From the NCBI GenBank assembly GCA_947311845.1, contig CAMZMU010000071.1, forward strand, positions 24,560,805-24,624,804: a DNA stretch of 64,000 nucleotides, in the 5' to 3' direction. Within the stretch, counting starts at the first letter, position 1; each line of letters begins with the position of its first letter. A program made the translations under genes and the position numbers. Shown here one piece after another: positions 10,801-22,877 of the stretch. The notes beneath the pieces are model-generated. The model worked only from the letters and a program-made list of their open reading frames with translations, did no database searches and was not told the origin of the DNA. Origin of the DNA: Poa pratensis (Eukaryota; Streptophyta; Magnoliopsida; Poales; Poaceae).

Positions 10801-12850
10801 ACAGAATACACCACATTTGACGATAACGAACTCAAAACTAAACTGTACTAGTTAGAAAGGCCAACATAGTTTCATAATATTTTAAACACTCACTCAGATT
10901 CACTTGAAATGCGGTATCTCCTAAGCTGATCTTCACGATCTCCCATGTCTTGTAAACTTCTAAGAGCAACGTTCCGTGTTCGAGTGGATTCTGCTTCCAT
11001 TGATTTTGCTGCAAGAAGCTTCTCTTCTGCCTCATCAAATTTCTTTTGAGCAATCTCCATCAGTTGAAGAGCTTCAGCCGATTTGGTTTCATATGAAACC
11101 TTCATTTCAGCTATTTCCACACGCATATCATGCAATGCCTTTTCAAGCTACATAAAAACATGGAAGTCAGTGGCAGATTAAGCAATTATATGAAATGCAG
11201 CAGAAATTTTATGCAAGAACTCCAATATTGGCATTACAATAGTTTTTACAATATGAGAACCATGATGTTGACAATAACTTGGTTTCTGTTCTTCATATTT
11301 GGCATATTCAATTTAATGTCCATTGTTAATAAATTCATGAATGATACGAGCTTTTATTTATTACAGATTACACAACAAGAGAATTGGACTTTATTATGAT
11401 TAATTGGAACAGAAACTTACATTAGCAACACACTCCTTCTGAACTCCGACATTCTTTTTTAGGCTTTCTTCCCTCTGTCTTGCTTCAGCAAGAACAGATT
11501 GCTGGGAAGCTCGGTCACGCTTGTGCATGATCTCAGCAGAGTCCAACGAAGCTCTAAGCTGTTCAAGCTTGGATGTCAACTCCTTTCGCTCCAGTAATAT
11601 AAGCCCGAGATTGTTCTGGTAATCATAAACCTACAACAAAAAAATTGCCCAACATAGAGTCACAGATACGCAACAGTTCCCAAACAATATAGCTTATGGC
11701 ATAGATCAAGGGGCTATGTGATATTATAGTCTGGATTAGAAAGCAAAGTAAATGGTACACAGCGCAATTCATAATTACATTGAGTGTTTGCATGTTGTAA
11801 AATTAACTGTTATAAATGGTTCTTCCCAACTTGCTCAGCAACCCGATTAGCATACTTGTAAAGTGACAAAAACATCAGCTTCAACACATGACTTGCAGGA
11901 GATGAAAGTTCACGAAACATGGGATTAGTGTTGCTACAGATGTTGTACGAGACAAAGGCGAACCTAAGTATAGCTTAGATTAATCCAAAGAACCTCCCTA
12001 TAAGGGTAAGGCAGACAAAATGTTCACCCAGATTTAATATGCACGGTTCGATGCGGACAACAATAAAACAAAAAAAGGTTTGTGCAAATGTCAATTCAAT
12101 AATAGTCGGGGTTCCCTCTAACCTTTATGCTGAACCGTTTACAGCAAATGAACTCATTGGATATTAGAATGCACTACACAATTTACTGAAGCAATACGAA
12201 CGACACTAAAGTTGCAGCAGTTGAAACCCCGGTGTAGCATCAAGAACCAGAACCCAAATAAAGCAGAACGAGGGGAAACAGAATAAAAAAACAGTAATCA
12301 ATTCCCAGTCAACAAAAAAAAGAACCAATCTGCTCAATCTCTGCCTATAACAGTCAGCTCCACCATGGGGGCGTAGAGACCACTAAAGCAAAAGGAGTCT
12401 AATTTCATCGTTAGGCAACACCTAACACAAACACGCACCACGGTCCTAGGTAGGTAGCCAAGAAATGAAGCCAAGATGCCATCTTTTCCACTAATCTGCG
12501 CGCAAGATAACGCCACTGCTTCCCTAAAGAAACCAAGAAACCACGGAGGGGCCGAATCCAGCGAGCCGCCAATCAATTACTATCGTTCTTTTCCTCCTCG
12601 CTGGAAGAAGGGGCCCTGAATGGAACCCCAAAAGACTACTCCGCCATGCGCAAGAACGGCAAAACCAAAACCCATAGCGAGGGGGCTGGGGGGAGTGAGG
12701 TACCTCGGACTCGAGCCGCGAGATGTAGGTGATGAGCGCCGCCTTGTCGCGCCGCCTGACGGACTCCTCGTCGAAGCCGGCCTCGCTCAGCTTCCTCCAG
12801 ATCGCCTCGTCCCCAGCGCCGCCCCCAGCGGGCGACCGCGGGCTGGCCAT
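7874..12850 (-). CDS. CRWN4: CRWN4/NMCP2-like plant nuclear lamina coiled-coil protein
   Basis: Eight exons join to 944 codons: 12850-12704, 11630-11421, 11147-10894, 10702-10432, 10353-10270, 10189-8607, 8516-8363 and 8005-7874. All introns are GT-AG and the phases agree (two junctions split a codon). The start ATG sits in CCGGCCATGGCC. The N terminus (AIWRKLSEAGFDEESVRRRD, then an LESEVYDYQ block across the first junction) matches the conserved head of CRWN4/NMCP2 proteins, lamin-like components of the plant nuclear periphery that control nuclear shape and chromatin organisation. Residues about 50-720 are almost continuous coiled coil rich in E, K, Q and R. A VSWVRKCAQVIFK block lies near residue 775, basic nuclear-localisation-like clusters follow, then an acidic run of nine Glu and the C terminus KKLWRFLIT. 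No break was found; expression is not shown by sequence alone. Confidence 0.93.
7918..7947 (+). repeat. (CTT/CCT)n microsatellite coding for poly-glutamate
   Basis: The plus strand reads repeated CTTCTTCCTCTTCC units, which encode nine consecutive glutamates in the last exon of the CRWN4-like gene. Length variation here would change an acidic tail and not the frame. Confidence 0.8.
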
Positions 12851-13100
12851 GGCCGGAACCCTAGATCTCGACGGCGGCGAGGCAACGAGCGAGCTCCCCG
12901 GCGTCAGCGGCGCTTTCCAGGCGGGTGGATGTCGCCCTCGCCGCCTCCTTTTCCTCTCTGGCTTTTCTCCCTCTTTCCGCTGTGCCTCGTGTGTGCGCTA
13001 GCTACGGCGAGTTGGGTGTGTCCGAGGTTTTCACCTGGCGAGCTCGGTGGGAGGGATAAGAGAAGGGTTTGGTTAATTGGTTTGATGGGTGGAGGAGAGA
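12851..13100 (-). promoter_or_regulatory. 5' UTR and promoter-proximal region of the CRWN4-like gene
   Basis: On the minus strand a GC-rich leader with GGCGGCGAGG and CTAGGGTTCCGGCC runs into the start codon, preceded by A/G-rich and CACACACGAGGC sequence. The leader composition is typical of grass genes. I see no clear TATA box; the transcription start cannot be placed. Confidence 0.45.
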
Positions 13101-13576
13101 CCGGGGCAGAGGAGGGGTTCTGGATGGACCCGGTGCACGGACCGGGTGTTAATTTCCTGGATCAGGATTGATTACTTGCAGATTCTCTGTATCTGCTTAA
13201 CTTTCCGTTTTATTGTAGGTCAATCCCGACTCTGCTGGATGTGATCTCTTTGCATTTGTTTACGCTTGGGCATATGTATTTTAATCACATTTTGCCAGCT
13301 TTGAGCGTTTTTAATGCATAGAGTGTTTCCATCTTGCGTTTGCAGAATATTTCCGCAATGTAGGGATGATGTTGAGATTTTCAATAACGGCATATAAAAT
13401 ATTTTGTCAAATACGCCCATGTATCTACTATATAATTTATCTAGTACACCATGGTTTCCTTTTGTTATAAAATATATACTGGTGTGGAAAATTATGCATG
13501 ACTTGAAAAAATAATCTATCACCAAGCATGAGTGTCAATCCAAATAAACGTGCAACATTAGCAATGTTGTAGTATA

Positions 13577-13696
13577 CTCCCTTCGTCCCGAATTAATTGG
13601 CGTAAATTTTTCTAAATAAGGATATATCTAGACATGTTAGTGTGTGATACATCCGTATTTAGACAAGTCTGTGTAACTAATTCGGGATGGAGGGAG
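13577..13696. mobile_element. Stowaway-type MITE (Tc1/mariner)
   Basis: A 120-bp element starts CTCCCTTCGTCCCGAATTA and ends with the inverted TAATTCGGGATGGAGGGAG. It is flanked by TA on both sides, the target duplication of Stowaway elements. It has no coding capacity. It lies about 730 bp upstream of the CRWN4-like start codon. Confidence 0.95.
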
Positions 13697-14880
13697 TAGT
13701 TTCCACCTCTAGTTTTCAAGCGGAATCATTCTTGCTAGTTATTTTCTTCCAACTCTTTTTAGACATATTTGTTTCTACTGCACTACACAATCATGGAATC
13801 CTATTTGAACATGTCAAATGAAATGGAATGACCCGATGTGAACAGTGACAAATGGGTCTGAGGACTTGGGGAGGGGGGCAATATGCTACTTTTTCACTGT
13901 TTGTAGGCTAAAAGTTCATGGGCTGGGGGGTGACGCCCCCTGAACTACATGTAGCTCTGCTGTTGGATGTGAATGCGGATACGCATGTGTGCAGCGTGTA
14001 TAGCATTGTATTTTCCTAAAAGTGGTCAACTGCATTTTGACTCGGTTTTTGTAGGATAGAATGGATCGAGTATGAATTTGGCAGAATAGGACAATGTATT
14101 GGATGAAGTAAAAATCTAAACCACATTCAGATCATCGACAAGATCAGATGACGAGGGAACATAATCGAAGTACGGGGAGGTATTGTTTGGGCTGAAGAAA
14201 TAGTATCCTTTTGAATTCGAATGCCAAGCAAGCAGGATAACCTTTATCTATTCGGCACCCCTACTGGCCGGAGTATCTTTCCGTTTGGCTGTTAGCCGGC
14301 GGTGACCATGGAAACAATCCCAACCGTAGGCTTGGTCCACGAGAGCAGCAAGGGAGATCTTTTCGGCAGCGTATTAGAAAAGGAAGTGAACCAGCTCGGC
14401 TACAGGTGTATGCGGTAAAGCATGACACGTGGGGCCAGTAACTCGCCATGGCCCACCCGTCGGCGTCAAACGATCAACCGTTTTCCGGCGGCTACGAAAA
14501 GGGAGCGGGCTCGCTTCGGAAAAGGACCTGCAGTACTGCCAACCTCAAAAAAAAAAAGGACCTGCAGTACTGCCGCTTTCAGAGCAACGACCGACGTTTC
14601 GTCCACAAGCGCTTTGTCCTGCGAGTCTACGCCTGGTCCCACTGACATGTGTGCCACGGATACTGCGGGCCCAATTGAAAGCGACCTGGACTGTGGAAAG
14701 GAAACGGATGGTGCGCGCGCTGGTGGGAGGTCCAGTTTGGTGGATGGATTTTCGGCGTGGCGCCCAGCAAGTTTGAGATGTGGGTGTGGTGGCGGTTGGC
14801 GGAAGCGGGTCCAGAAGATTGGCGGTGCTGCGCTGGGATGACCGGTGCTTTGCTTCGGTGGATATCATATCTGGATAAGC
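13697..14880. other. unassigned intergenic DNA
   Basis: I see no gene here. The left part is AT-rich. The right part (about 14260-14850) is GC-rich with short overlapping reading frames in several phases and no recognisable domain. A 21-base phrase, GGACCTGCAGTACTGCC plus flanks, occurs twice around 14521-14570 separated by an A run. Confidence 0.4.
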
Positions 14881-15957
14881 AAAAGGCTTAGAGGCTATCT
14901 GGATACGTTCCCCTTTCTTCTCTCCCTCTCCCGAAGCCTCTCCATCGTTCCTCTTGAGAGTCGCCTCTGTGTGACCAGATCCAATCCCTCTCGCCGCCGG
15001 CGTTCGCGCTGGAGGATGTAGAGATGGATTAGGATGCCGGATTTGCTTGTACAGCAGTAGTAGTAGGATTAGATGGAGGTTTGGGCTTGGTCCCGTGTTT
15101 GCCTAGGTGGCGACTGGGAGTAGGTCGTCGGAGTTCTTCGGCCGGCTCCGGCGTGTTCTGATCTTGGCTTCCCTGGCGATGGTGCTCTGGTGGCAGGAGC
15201 CCGTGACGCTGGAGGAGTTGAGGCTAGAGATCTCCCCTAATAAGGCTGATTCCTGGAGTTCTTCCCTGCTGCCGGCTTCGCGCGTCGCGGCTGGGTCGTC
15301 GGGGAGCTTCTTCTCTGGATTTCCATGGTGGAACTCCGAAGAGGCTTCTTGTTCGAGCTCCTTCAATAAGCGCGTTTGTCGACGGATCGTTGGCGTCCAC
15401 GCTGAGATCTCATCCCTGGCCGGCCGTGGAGGCGACGGGGAGGTGGGATTCGGCATGCTGGCCGCCGGTGATCTTCGTCTCGGTCTGTCGAGGCAGTCTG
15501 GTGCTGGCCTGCTTTGGCGAGGTTTGCTGGTTGTTGGTTGGCGGCTTCGTTCTTCTCTCTGGCTTTGGCTAGAGGCGGCGTCGTCGTGGCGGTGGTGGCT
15601 CGGGGAGGTTTCCCCGCCGATGCTCGGTCATCGTCTTCGATTCCGGCGGCTGCGCCGGATGTCTACTGCGGTACTGCAACGCAGCATGTTTGCTATCGAG
15701 CCCCAGCTGCTATTTGGTCTGCGGATGGTTCGCTTCTTTCTCCGGTGGCGTCTCGACGGTGTTGGAGTTCGGCAGCGGGCGGAGCGGTGGTGCAGCTTGA
15801 AGACCTCTAGGTGCTTTTTTGCTATTTCCTGTTTGTATAGGGGTCTTTTTGCTCTTTGTCATGGGTAGGTGGCCTTCGGGTTGCTTCTAGTGTGTGCGTA
15901 CGTGTGCTGTAACTGTTTCTGTTTTCCTGTTTAATTACGTACTAGTCTCAAAAAAAA
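14881..15957 (+). other. GC-rich block ending in an A tail, possible retroposed copy
   Basis: A GC-rich stretch begins with a C/T-rich leader near 14915 and ends with a T-rich trailer (CTGTTTTCCTGTTTAATTACG) and an A run at 15950-15957. An open frame of 253 codons starts at 15107 (ATG GCG ACT GGG), but the protein is rich in W, R, L, S and G and matches no family I know; overlapping frames are also open, so the frame may be a by-product of base composition. The A tail suggests retroposition. I found no target duplication. Confidence 0.35.
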
Positions 15958-16980
15958 TAGAGCTCGGACCCACCCATGGGGGCACCAATCGCATCGAAAT
16001 CGAAGGTACTCCTTCGCAGGGGCAGGGCCCCTTCGCAACTCGTCGCTTATACAACTACAAATGATGAATCTATCTATCTATATCTACTAGACATCTTAGC
16101 GCGGCAATGCCGTGCCCGTTTGGTGAAATTTAAATTTGGAAGTGTTGTTATGTAAAAGTTGTGAATGTTTGAGATTTGTTGAAATACGAAGAAAGTTTAC
16201 GTTTAGAAGTTGTTCAGTTTTTGGAATTTAATCGAGCTGGGAAGTTGTTTAGATTTGAATTATTTTTGCGTTTGCAAAATGGGTAGATTTGAAAGCCATT
16301 TATTTTTTTAGAATATTTAAATGTATATGGCATACATATTGTGGTAAAATTTAAATTTAAAAATGTTCACATTTGGAAAATCGTATAGGTTTGGAAAAAT
16401 ATAAATTGGCCCTCCAAAATAAAACTTCTTGCAAAGCAGCCCCGCTCGCCATTTTTTGCAGAAAAGACCACGCGTTTTCCAAAAAATATAAACCGGCCTC
16501 CCAGAATAAAAACACACGGTTCTTTTACGCAAATGTCCTTGCGTTCTCCATATATTACAAACTAATTTCAGTTACATCACCACCAAATAATTTTTGCAAA
16601 TACCTATATCAAAGCTGAGGCCTTTAGCCCTCCCCACGTTGTGCCACGTCAGCGAGTACTGTTAGAACAGTACTGAACAAAAATTTAAATTTTTTTTACA
16701 GTAACTTTTTTAAAAAAATTGGATTTTTTTTGAAAATTTAAATATTTCTATAAATATCCATACCCGTCGAAAAATATGAAAAGTACATCAAAATGCTCAG
16801 AAAAAATAAATGCTAACTATTTATGGCAAAAAACAAACATGGTTTGATATTTTAAATTAGTAAATATTTGGGAAAAAACAAATGCACTTCCTCTAATTAC
16901 GTGGAGTTAAATTTATTAAATTAAATGCTCACATAATGCACTTTCTCTAATTATGAACTTAAATTGAACATTTCGATCTT

Positions 16981-17122
16981 TTTTTTCCTTCCTGTTTTGT
17001 TTTTCTGTTTTTCCAAAACTTTTGTAACTTTTGAAATACAACTCCAAATCATTTTTTTCTTCCTGTTTTGTTTTTCTGTTTTTCCAAAACTTTTGTAACT
17101 TTTGAAATACAACTCCAAATCA
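16981..17122. repeat. 71-bp direct tandem duplication in Helitron 1
   Basis: Two almost identical units (16981-17051 and 17052-17122) each contain CCTGTTTTGTTTTTCTG and end with ACTCCAAATCA. They differ by only a few bases, so the duplication is recent relative to the element. Confidence 0.9.
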
Positions 17123-18106
17123 ATTTAGACCAGTTTCCAAAAAATTGTAAACAATCAAAATAGTTATTTCAACTACTTTGGTACCTTCTCCAAAGTATTT
17201 TAAAACTCACAAATTTTAAATAATAGATAAAGACTCATCTGACACCTTCACGTCATTTTATAAAACATGGATTTCATAATTTTGTTCTGAACTCAAATAA
17301 AATCCAGAAAAATAATATCAGTAATATCATTCAGAATGACAAACCCAATTAAAAAATTTCAAAAAGAGTTTGGCAAATCATTTACATGCAACTACCCACT
17401 TACATGCAAATAAGAATACCAAAAAAGTGAATATTAAGACATAGTTGTTTCAACCTTATTTTCCAAATAAATATAATTGAATCAGAAAGCAAAATTTTAA
17501 ATAGATCATGCTTCCCAAAATTTAAAACACTTTACAGATATTGTTTTAGGGTAATTAAACAATTTCCAGGAACTACTAAATGCTGCCAAGTCAGTACCTT
17601 TAACTACATCCACCAAGAAAATATGAAAAATATATCAAAATGATCACAAAAATAAATACTGCCTATTTACTGCATATGATCAAATTCGAAATTTGGTCAT
17701 TTTCAACTTCAAAATGACCATTTTACAAATGTAAAACGAAATCGAATTTGAAAAACTTCCCAAATTGAATAGATTTCAGAATCTGAACCATTTCTAACCA
17801 CAAGTTTTCTTTGTATTTCAATAATTTCCAAAACTACACACTTCTAAAATGTGGACATTTCCCAAATTTCAATTTCGCCACAAAAAACACGGCGTACAAA
17901 TATGAATATTTTAAAATTTTAGATGCCTTTCAAATCTAACCCTTCTACTAACGTGAAAAGAATTCAAATCTAAATAACTTTCCAATTTGAATAACTTTCG
18001 AAATCTAAACAATTTCCAAGCGTACGCTCTCTTTGCATTCCAATAATTCTTAGATCTACACAATTTTAAAATATCGACACTTTCAAATTCGAATTTTACC
18101 ACAACG

Positions 18107-18139
18107 GGTGCGGCGTGTCGCCGCACCGAATTCCACTAG
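18107..18139 (+). terminator. Helitron 1 3' hairpin and CTAG end
   Basis: A 9-bp GC stem with a TGT loop is followed after 8 bases by CTAG|T. In Helitrons this hairpin marks the end of rolling-circle transfer. It is a transposition terminator, not a transcription terminator. Confidence 0.85.
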
Positions 18140-20205
18140 TATATATAATGGCGCTGCCTTTCAGCGATCGCTGAAGGTGGCCACGTCGCGGGTACTGTAG
18201 GAGTGCTACAGTACCCGCACTTCTACAGTTTTTTTTTTGCGATTTTTTTGTTCTCCCAAAAATTATATACATGAAATGAAATATATGCGCGTCGACGAAT
18301 AGGTTCCATTTCCCTGAACGGTTTCGAGTTTTGTCGACTCTAACTCCTCAATTTTGGATCCAAATTCGCACAAACATTTGACAAATTTTGTCAAATTCGT
18401 CGCACTCATTCATCTGTTTGAATTTTACTTTCACAGGTATATGAATATCACCCTTCCAAACAACTTTTATGTTTTAACCTTTTTATTTTGACAGACATAT
18501 ACATATTTGTCTCTAAATTTCAAATTCGTTGTATTTTATGTTGTACAAAAAAAAGACAAATTTCTGACGTCACGCTTGTTTTTTTAGAAAAGTCCCCTCC
18601 TTTTCCAGAAATTGTGAATCGGTTCTCCGTCATAAAACACACGCGCGGACCCTCCACTTTTTGCAGAAAAGTCCCCACGTTTTCCCCTATGTTTTTTGCA
18701 GAAAAGTCCCCGCGTTTTCCAAAAATTATGAATCAGTCATATATCAGAGCGGACCATCTCAGCGGCCTATCGAGGCGCCCACGTCGCCCCGCAATGTAGA
18801 AGTGCAATATCAAAGCTGAACGTTTCAGCCATCCCTGAAGGCACCCATGTCACCCGGTGTTGTCCCTGAGTGAATTATTTTGGTGCTACAACTTTTATGT
18901 TAACATATTTTCTATCCATTCAAAGACATTTAGAATGTTAGCACATTGTTATATGTAAGAGGTGCATGGTTTGTTTTGTGACATTGTCGAAACGGAAACT
19001 ACAAAGAAATCGAGATATCACCTTTATGTTAATGTAAGGAAATTATGCCTCCTTTTTTTCCTGCCAAGCAAAGTCAAGTAATGTTATTTTGATGGCAAAG
19101 ATTCATGTTATTTCTATGGCAAACACAGTTGATTCATGTTATTTTTTCCCTCAAAAAAGATGTCGACGCCCTATAAAAAAAGCCTTAGCATAGTTCATTC
19201 CAGTTATCTATTTATTTTTGTTCCAAAAACACTTCTCATAAAATCAGGATGATGAAATCTTTAATAGTCCTGAAGTGTTCACTTTGTTGGTTTTGGCATG
19301 CCGTCTATGTTGCTGTTGAGAATATTTACCGAAATATCATTCGATTTTCCCTAAATTGTAAGGTGCATTTGATTGCCCAAGATGGGGTCTCATAGAAGAA
19401 CTGAATACCCATCCAGATTATTTTGGTACTACCATTTAGATTTACACAAAATGATAATGTTTCCATCAGTGTGATTTTCTAACACTATAGTTGATGCTAC
19501 ACTTCTACAATAAGATGTAGAAAGTTTCGAGTACTCACAGAAATGTACTGCATTGGCATTAAGATCTATGCAGCTCTGATATGCTTTACTAGGTCACTTT
19601 ATGATACTATAGGTGTTACTGTCTTCTTGAAGGTAAGGTGAAAAGAAACTAGCATTCAAGAGATGGGTTATTTATGTGTTTTCTTCACCATATGTTTATC
19701 AACAGAATGTTATTTCAGTTCATGGTAAATAAACATCAAGTGATGAGTACCAGAGTGCAGGTAGTGCATTCTTCCTCTTCACCTTCGTCCGTGAGTTAAT
19801 ATGATACCACTTTTGTGTGTATTTTTCTTTTCATAATCCCAACACGCTCCTCACTTATCCAAATTTACTGCAAGATTGACTTCTTAATACCTTCACAACC
19901 AGGTGGATAGTTTATCGCTGGACTCCACACCCACAAACTGTTACAGCTATTTGTTTTTCCGTAACTTACTGTAATTAGAAAATTGCTTCAATATTTACCA
20001 TCTGCTACTTTTTGAATTAAACTTGCTACTTTTTGAATTAAACTTCTATATGTGGAACGAAACAATTACAGAACCTTCTTCACAATTGCAGCTATATGAC
20101 CATACTTCAGAAAGAACACTTTACGAACCGTCATAAAATACACTTCAAAGTATGCAGCAAAATTAACACCACGGGCGCGGCGTGCCGCCGCGTCAATTTT
20201 CCTAG
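18140..20205 (+). mobile_element. Helitron-like unit 2, head to tail with Helitron 1
   Basis: The 3' end repeats the hallmark: stem CGCGGCG-TGC-CGCCGCG (20176-20192) and CTAG|T at 20202-20206. Phrases such as TTTTTGCAGAAAAGTCCCC...CGTTTTCC are shared with Helitron 1, so they are related. The 5' end is not resolved; TATATATAATGGCGCTGCC directly after the CTAG of Helitron 1 is a plausible start region. If so, the unit is 2,066 bp against 2,071 bp for Helitron 1. No coding capacity was seen. Confidence 0.6.
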
Positions 20206-20879
20206 TCTCTCTCTAATGGGGAGGATGACAAATTGACAATGGTGGAGTGATGGTTGTTGAAGAGCTGGTTCGCAAAGATAGGTCCGGGAGCCCGATCTTC
20301 CCTTCGTTCTATCTCTTATGTTCTCGACGGTGTTCTGTATGTTTTCTGCTTGCCCCTCCTTCACGAAGGTTTCTGCTTTTAACGAGACGAAGGCGGCGGC
20401 GCATGGTACCGTGACTCGTTAAATTGCATATGACCTAGGCTGGTTTTTCTTCCAAAACGGAAATTGCTTGCTCCCAATATTCCAGATATGACTGTATTTC
20501 TTTTCTTGACTATATATTTTTAGAAAACAACAAAGGAAACTGAAAGTTCTCCAAACAACCAGTGTTTGGGTTAGTCTGAGAGCAAAAACAAGAGATAGGG
20601 AGCAAAACCAATGAAAACATCTCTCAAAATATGATTAAAAAATAGAGCTATCAGAAGGCCCCTACATCGGAGGGGGAGTGGCCTTTCCTTTATTTTAACC
20701 GTAAGAGCTGATATGATCGTTGGTATCATCTACGACGTGAGTAGATCGTCATGGGTATGAGGCATCTCCTAATTATAATATTACAGCTGAAAGCAACACC
20801 TGAGAAGGCAGCATGCTCCGGTACGACATGAGTAGGTCATCACGAGTGTTGAGGCCTTCTCGTCCCTGTCGGTGTGCAT
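18506..20879 (+). repeat. segment B, first copy of a 2.37-kb direct duplication
   Basis: This segment is repeated at 22994-25364 with about ten substitutions and a one-base indel by eye. It holds the 3' four fifths of Helitron-like unit 2 and 670 bp of unassigned DNA beyond it. Its ends coincide with no transposon terminus. Confidence 0.95.
20003..20044. repeat. 21-bp tandem repeat, two units
   Basis: TGCTACTTTTTGAATTAAACT occurs twice in direct tandem inside Helitron-like unit 2. The same doublet recurs in the duplicated copy near 24488. Confidence 0.85.
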
Positions 20880-20880
20880 A
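20206..20880. other. unassigned DNA after Helitron-like unit 2
   Basis: No gene or known element is visible. Short repeated phrases such as GACGTGAGTAGATCGTCATGGGTATGAGG and GACATGAGTAGGTCATCACGAG suggest an old degenerate repeat. Confidence 0.4.
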
Positions 20881-21141
20881 ACCAACCTGGGCCAGCGGTA
20901 CTACCGCCCGTAGTACCGCTGGTACTGCCGCACATGGTCGCCAGAACCCCCTTTGGGCGGTACCGCGAGCGGTACTGCCGCCTGCCTTTTGGCAAAGAGT
21001 ACCCAGCGGTACTACCGCCCGAAGCCAAAGACAACTCCTTCTCTTCCTTTTCTCGATGCGATATCAACGGAGATGATTGCAAAAACCTGATCACACTTAA
21101 ACAAGGAGTTAGGGGCACATGTTGTATTGTCAACATCACCA

Positions 21142-21995
21142 AAATATGAGTAAGAGCAAATTATGCTCTTTCAAACTTGACACAAGGGTCCGATGAGTTT
21201 CGGTGGAATTTGCACAATAGTGGTAAATTCTCTGTGGACTCCATATATACAGCACTAATCCATCCAGCCAGATGTGCCGGTAGATAATAATAATAAGAAA
21301 ATCTGGAATATGAAGATTCCACTAAAAAACAAAGTTTTTGCGTGGTATCTTCGTCGAGGAGTTATTTTTACTAAAGACAACCTTGCAAAACTTAATTGGC
21401 ATGGAAGTAAAAAGTGTGTCTTCTGTCGTAAGGACGAGACAATCAAACATTTATTCTTTGAGTGCAAATTTGCTAGTTCTATATGGTCCATCACCCATAT
21501 AGGTTCTACTATATACCCTCCCAAAACATTGCCAATATTTTTGGCAACTAGCAGAATGGCGTGGATAATAGGTTTAAACAACTTATTAGGGTGGCAGCGC
21601 TTGCTGTAATATGATCGATTTGGCTATGTAGAAATGACAAAGTTTTTAATGATAAAAATTTCTCTCTTATGCAGATTATCTACAGAACTACTGCTACTCT
21701 CCATTCGTGGTCTCAGTTGCAACGTGTGGGACCATCGAGCCCTGTTTATGGAGGTGTGTACCAGACTGGAGGATACGGCGAGAGACTTTTTATCCCAACA
21801 TGGATGACAGCATAATTTGTGGATTGGCACTCCACCACCATAGGCGTTCTTTCAATTTCTCATTATGATATGTAATTCGCCTTTTTATGTTTCAAACTAC
21901 AGACTTGTTTTGGCTGTGTGCATCTTGGTTATGCAGAGTCTGGGTGTAATACTTAAATCTTTTAAGTAATAAAACTCCCTTTATCTAAAAAAAAA
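21142..21995 (+). mobile_element. duplicated LINE 3' end
   Basis: This is the copy of 5552-6404 inside segment A'. It keeps the zf-RVT region (CVFCRKDETIKHLFFEC) and the same frame breaks, plus a few private substitutions. It arrived by segmental copying and not by retrotransposition. Confidence 0.85.
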
Positions 21996-22447
21996 CTAAT
22001 AAACAGAAGAAAACGTATTGGACAGAAGGAAGGTCAAATGAATACCTGTATGACCATATCCTTCGGCTTCCAACAGAAAAATACTGACCACAAATTTTAG
22101 AAGTGCCAAGCATGCAACGGATCAGAGTTGCTATTTATAGAAATTCCATATGGATTTCTCTGCATGCAAAAAAACTGTTATTTTTAGCATCCCGTGGAAC
22201 TTCACTCCATGAGTTGCTAATACACTCATACTTGTCGATATAAGACGAACAACGTTGTGAGGAACATGTGGAGTATGCTAATACATTCAGGCTCTTGTAT
22301 ATCAGACAAACTAAAGTAATCTTACATGTACTTAATTGAAACCATGTTGGATATGGAGTATGCAAAATAGAAGGGTGATGTTTGCCTGCACCAAATCTGT
22401 CCTATAGAGTTTGTAATCTTAAATTCAGATACACATGGTGAATGGGT

Positions 22448-22877
22448 TCAGGGTACAATATCATCAATCGTGAGCCTCCCAAATCCTACCGACAAAATTG
22501 CACTAAATTTGAGCGGTAAGGAACATACCAGTTGACTAAGAGCGGACGCGGACGCGGGTGGCAGCAGAGCTGAGCAAGCTCGCGGCTGCTGAGGAGATCC
22601 ACCTCCGCGTCCAGGACTTCCACTGCAGAGCCAAGGGGCGCCGCGGCTGGTGGAAGGTGGTGCCGGCAGCAGCCCGGAACCAAGGCTCATCGGAATCGGG
22701 CGAGTTGGGTCGGGAACGACGGGATTGGGGAAGAAGAGTGTGGAGAGAGCTGAGAGAGAGCGACGGCCGGTGCCTGTCGGGTACTTTTTCTGGTCAGTAT
22801 AATCATTTTGTGATTTTGCTAATTTTTACTAGTAGTTGGGTGGATTTTTGTAGAATCTGAATCACCAAAAATTACAC
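22448..22877 (-). other. second copy of the unidentified gene-like fragment
   Basis: This corresponds to 6857-7290. Without the 7-bp unit, the ATG frame beginning MSLGSGLLPAP runs 80 codons across the donor-like CTG|GTATGT. No product can be named. Either copy could be the altered one. Confidence 0.3.

Larger units (their letters stand above)
16069..18139 (+). mobile_element. non-autonomous Helitron 1
   Basis: The 3' end has the Helitron hallmark: a perfect 9-bp stem GGTGCGGCG-TGT-CGCCGCACC (18107-18127), 8 bases, then CTAG followed by T. The 5' end is TC preceded by A (AATCTATCTATC...), with an internal GCGCGGCAATGCCGTGCCCG motif near 16098; the exact TC is ambiguous within a TATC repeat. 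The interior is AT-rich without coding frames. It contains a 71-bp direct tandem duplication. No Rep/helicase gene is present, so it would depend on an autonomous partner. Confidence 0.78.

Noticed and set aside
12620..13171. 183-codon plus-strand frame over the first exon and promoter of the CRWN4-like gene
   Set aside because: The frame is open because of high GC content, is Pro/Arg-rich and overlaps a well-supported exon on the minus strand.
15107..15868. 253-codon ORF as a host gene
   Set aside because: The composition is unusual, other frames in the block are also open, no domain is recognised and no splice structure is evident; kept only as an uncertain block.
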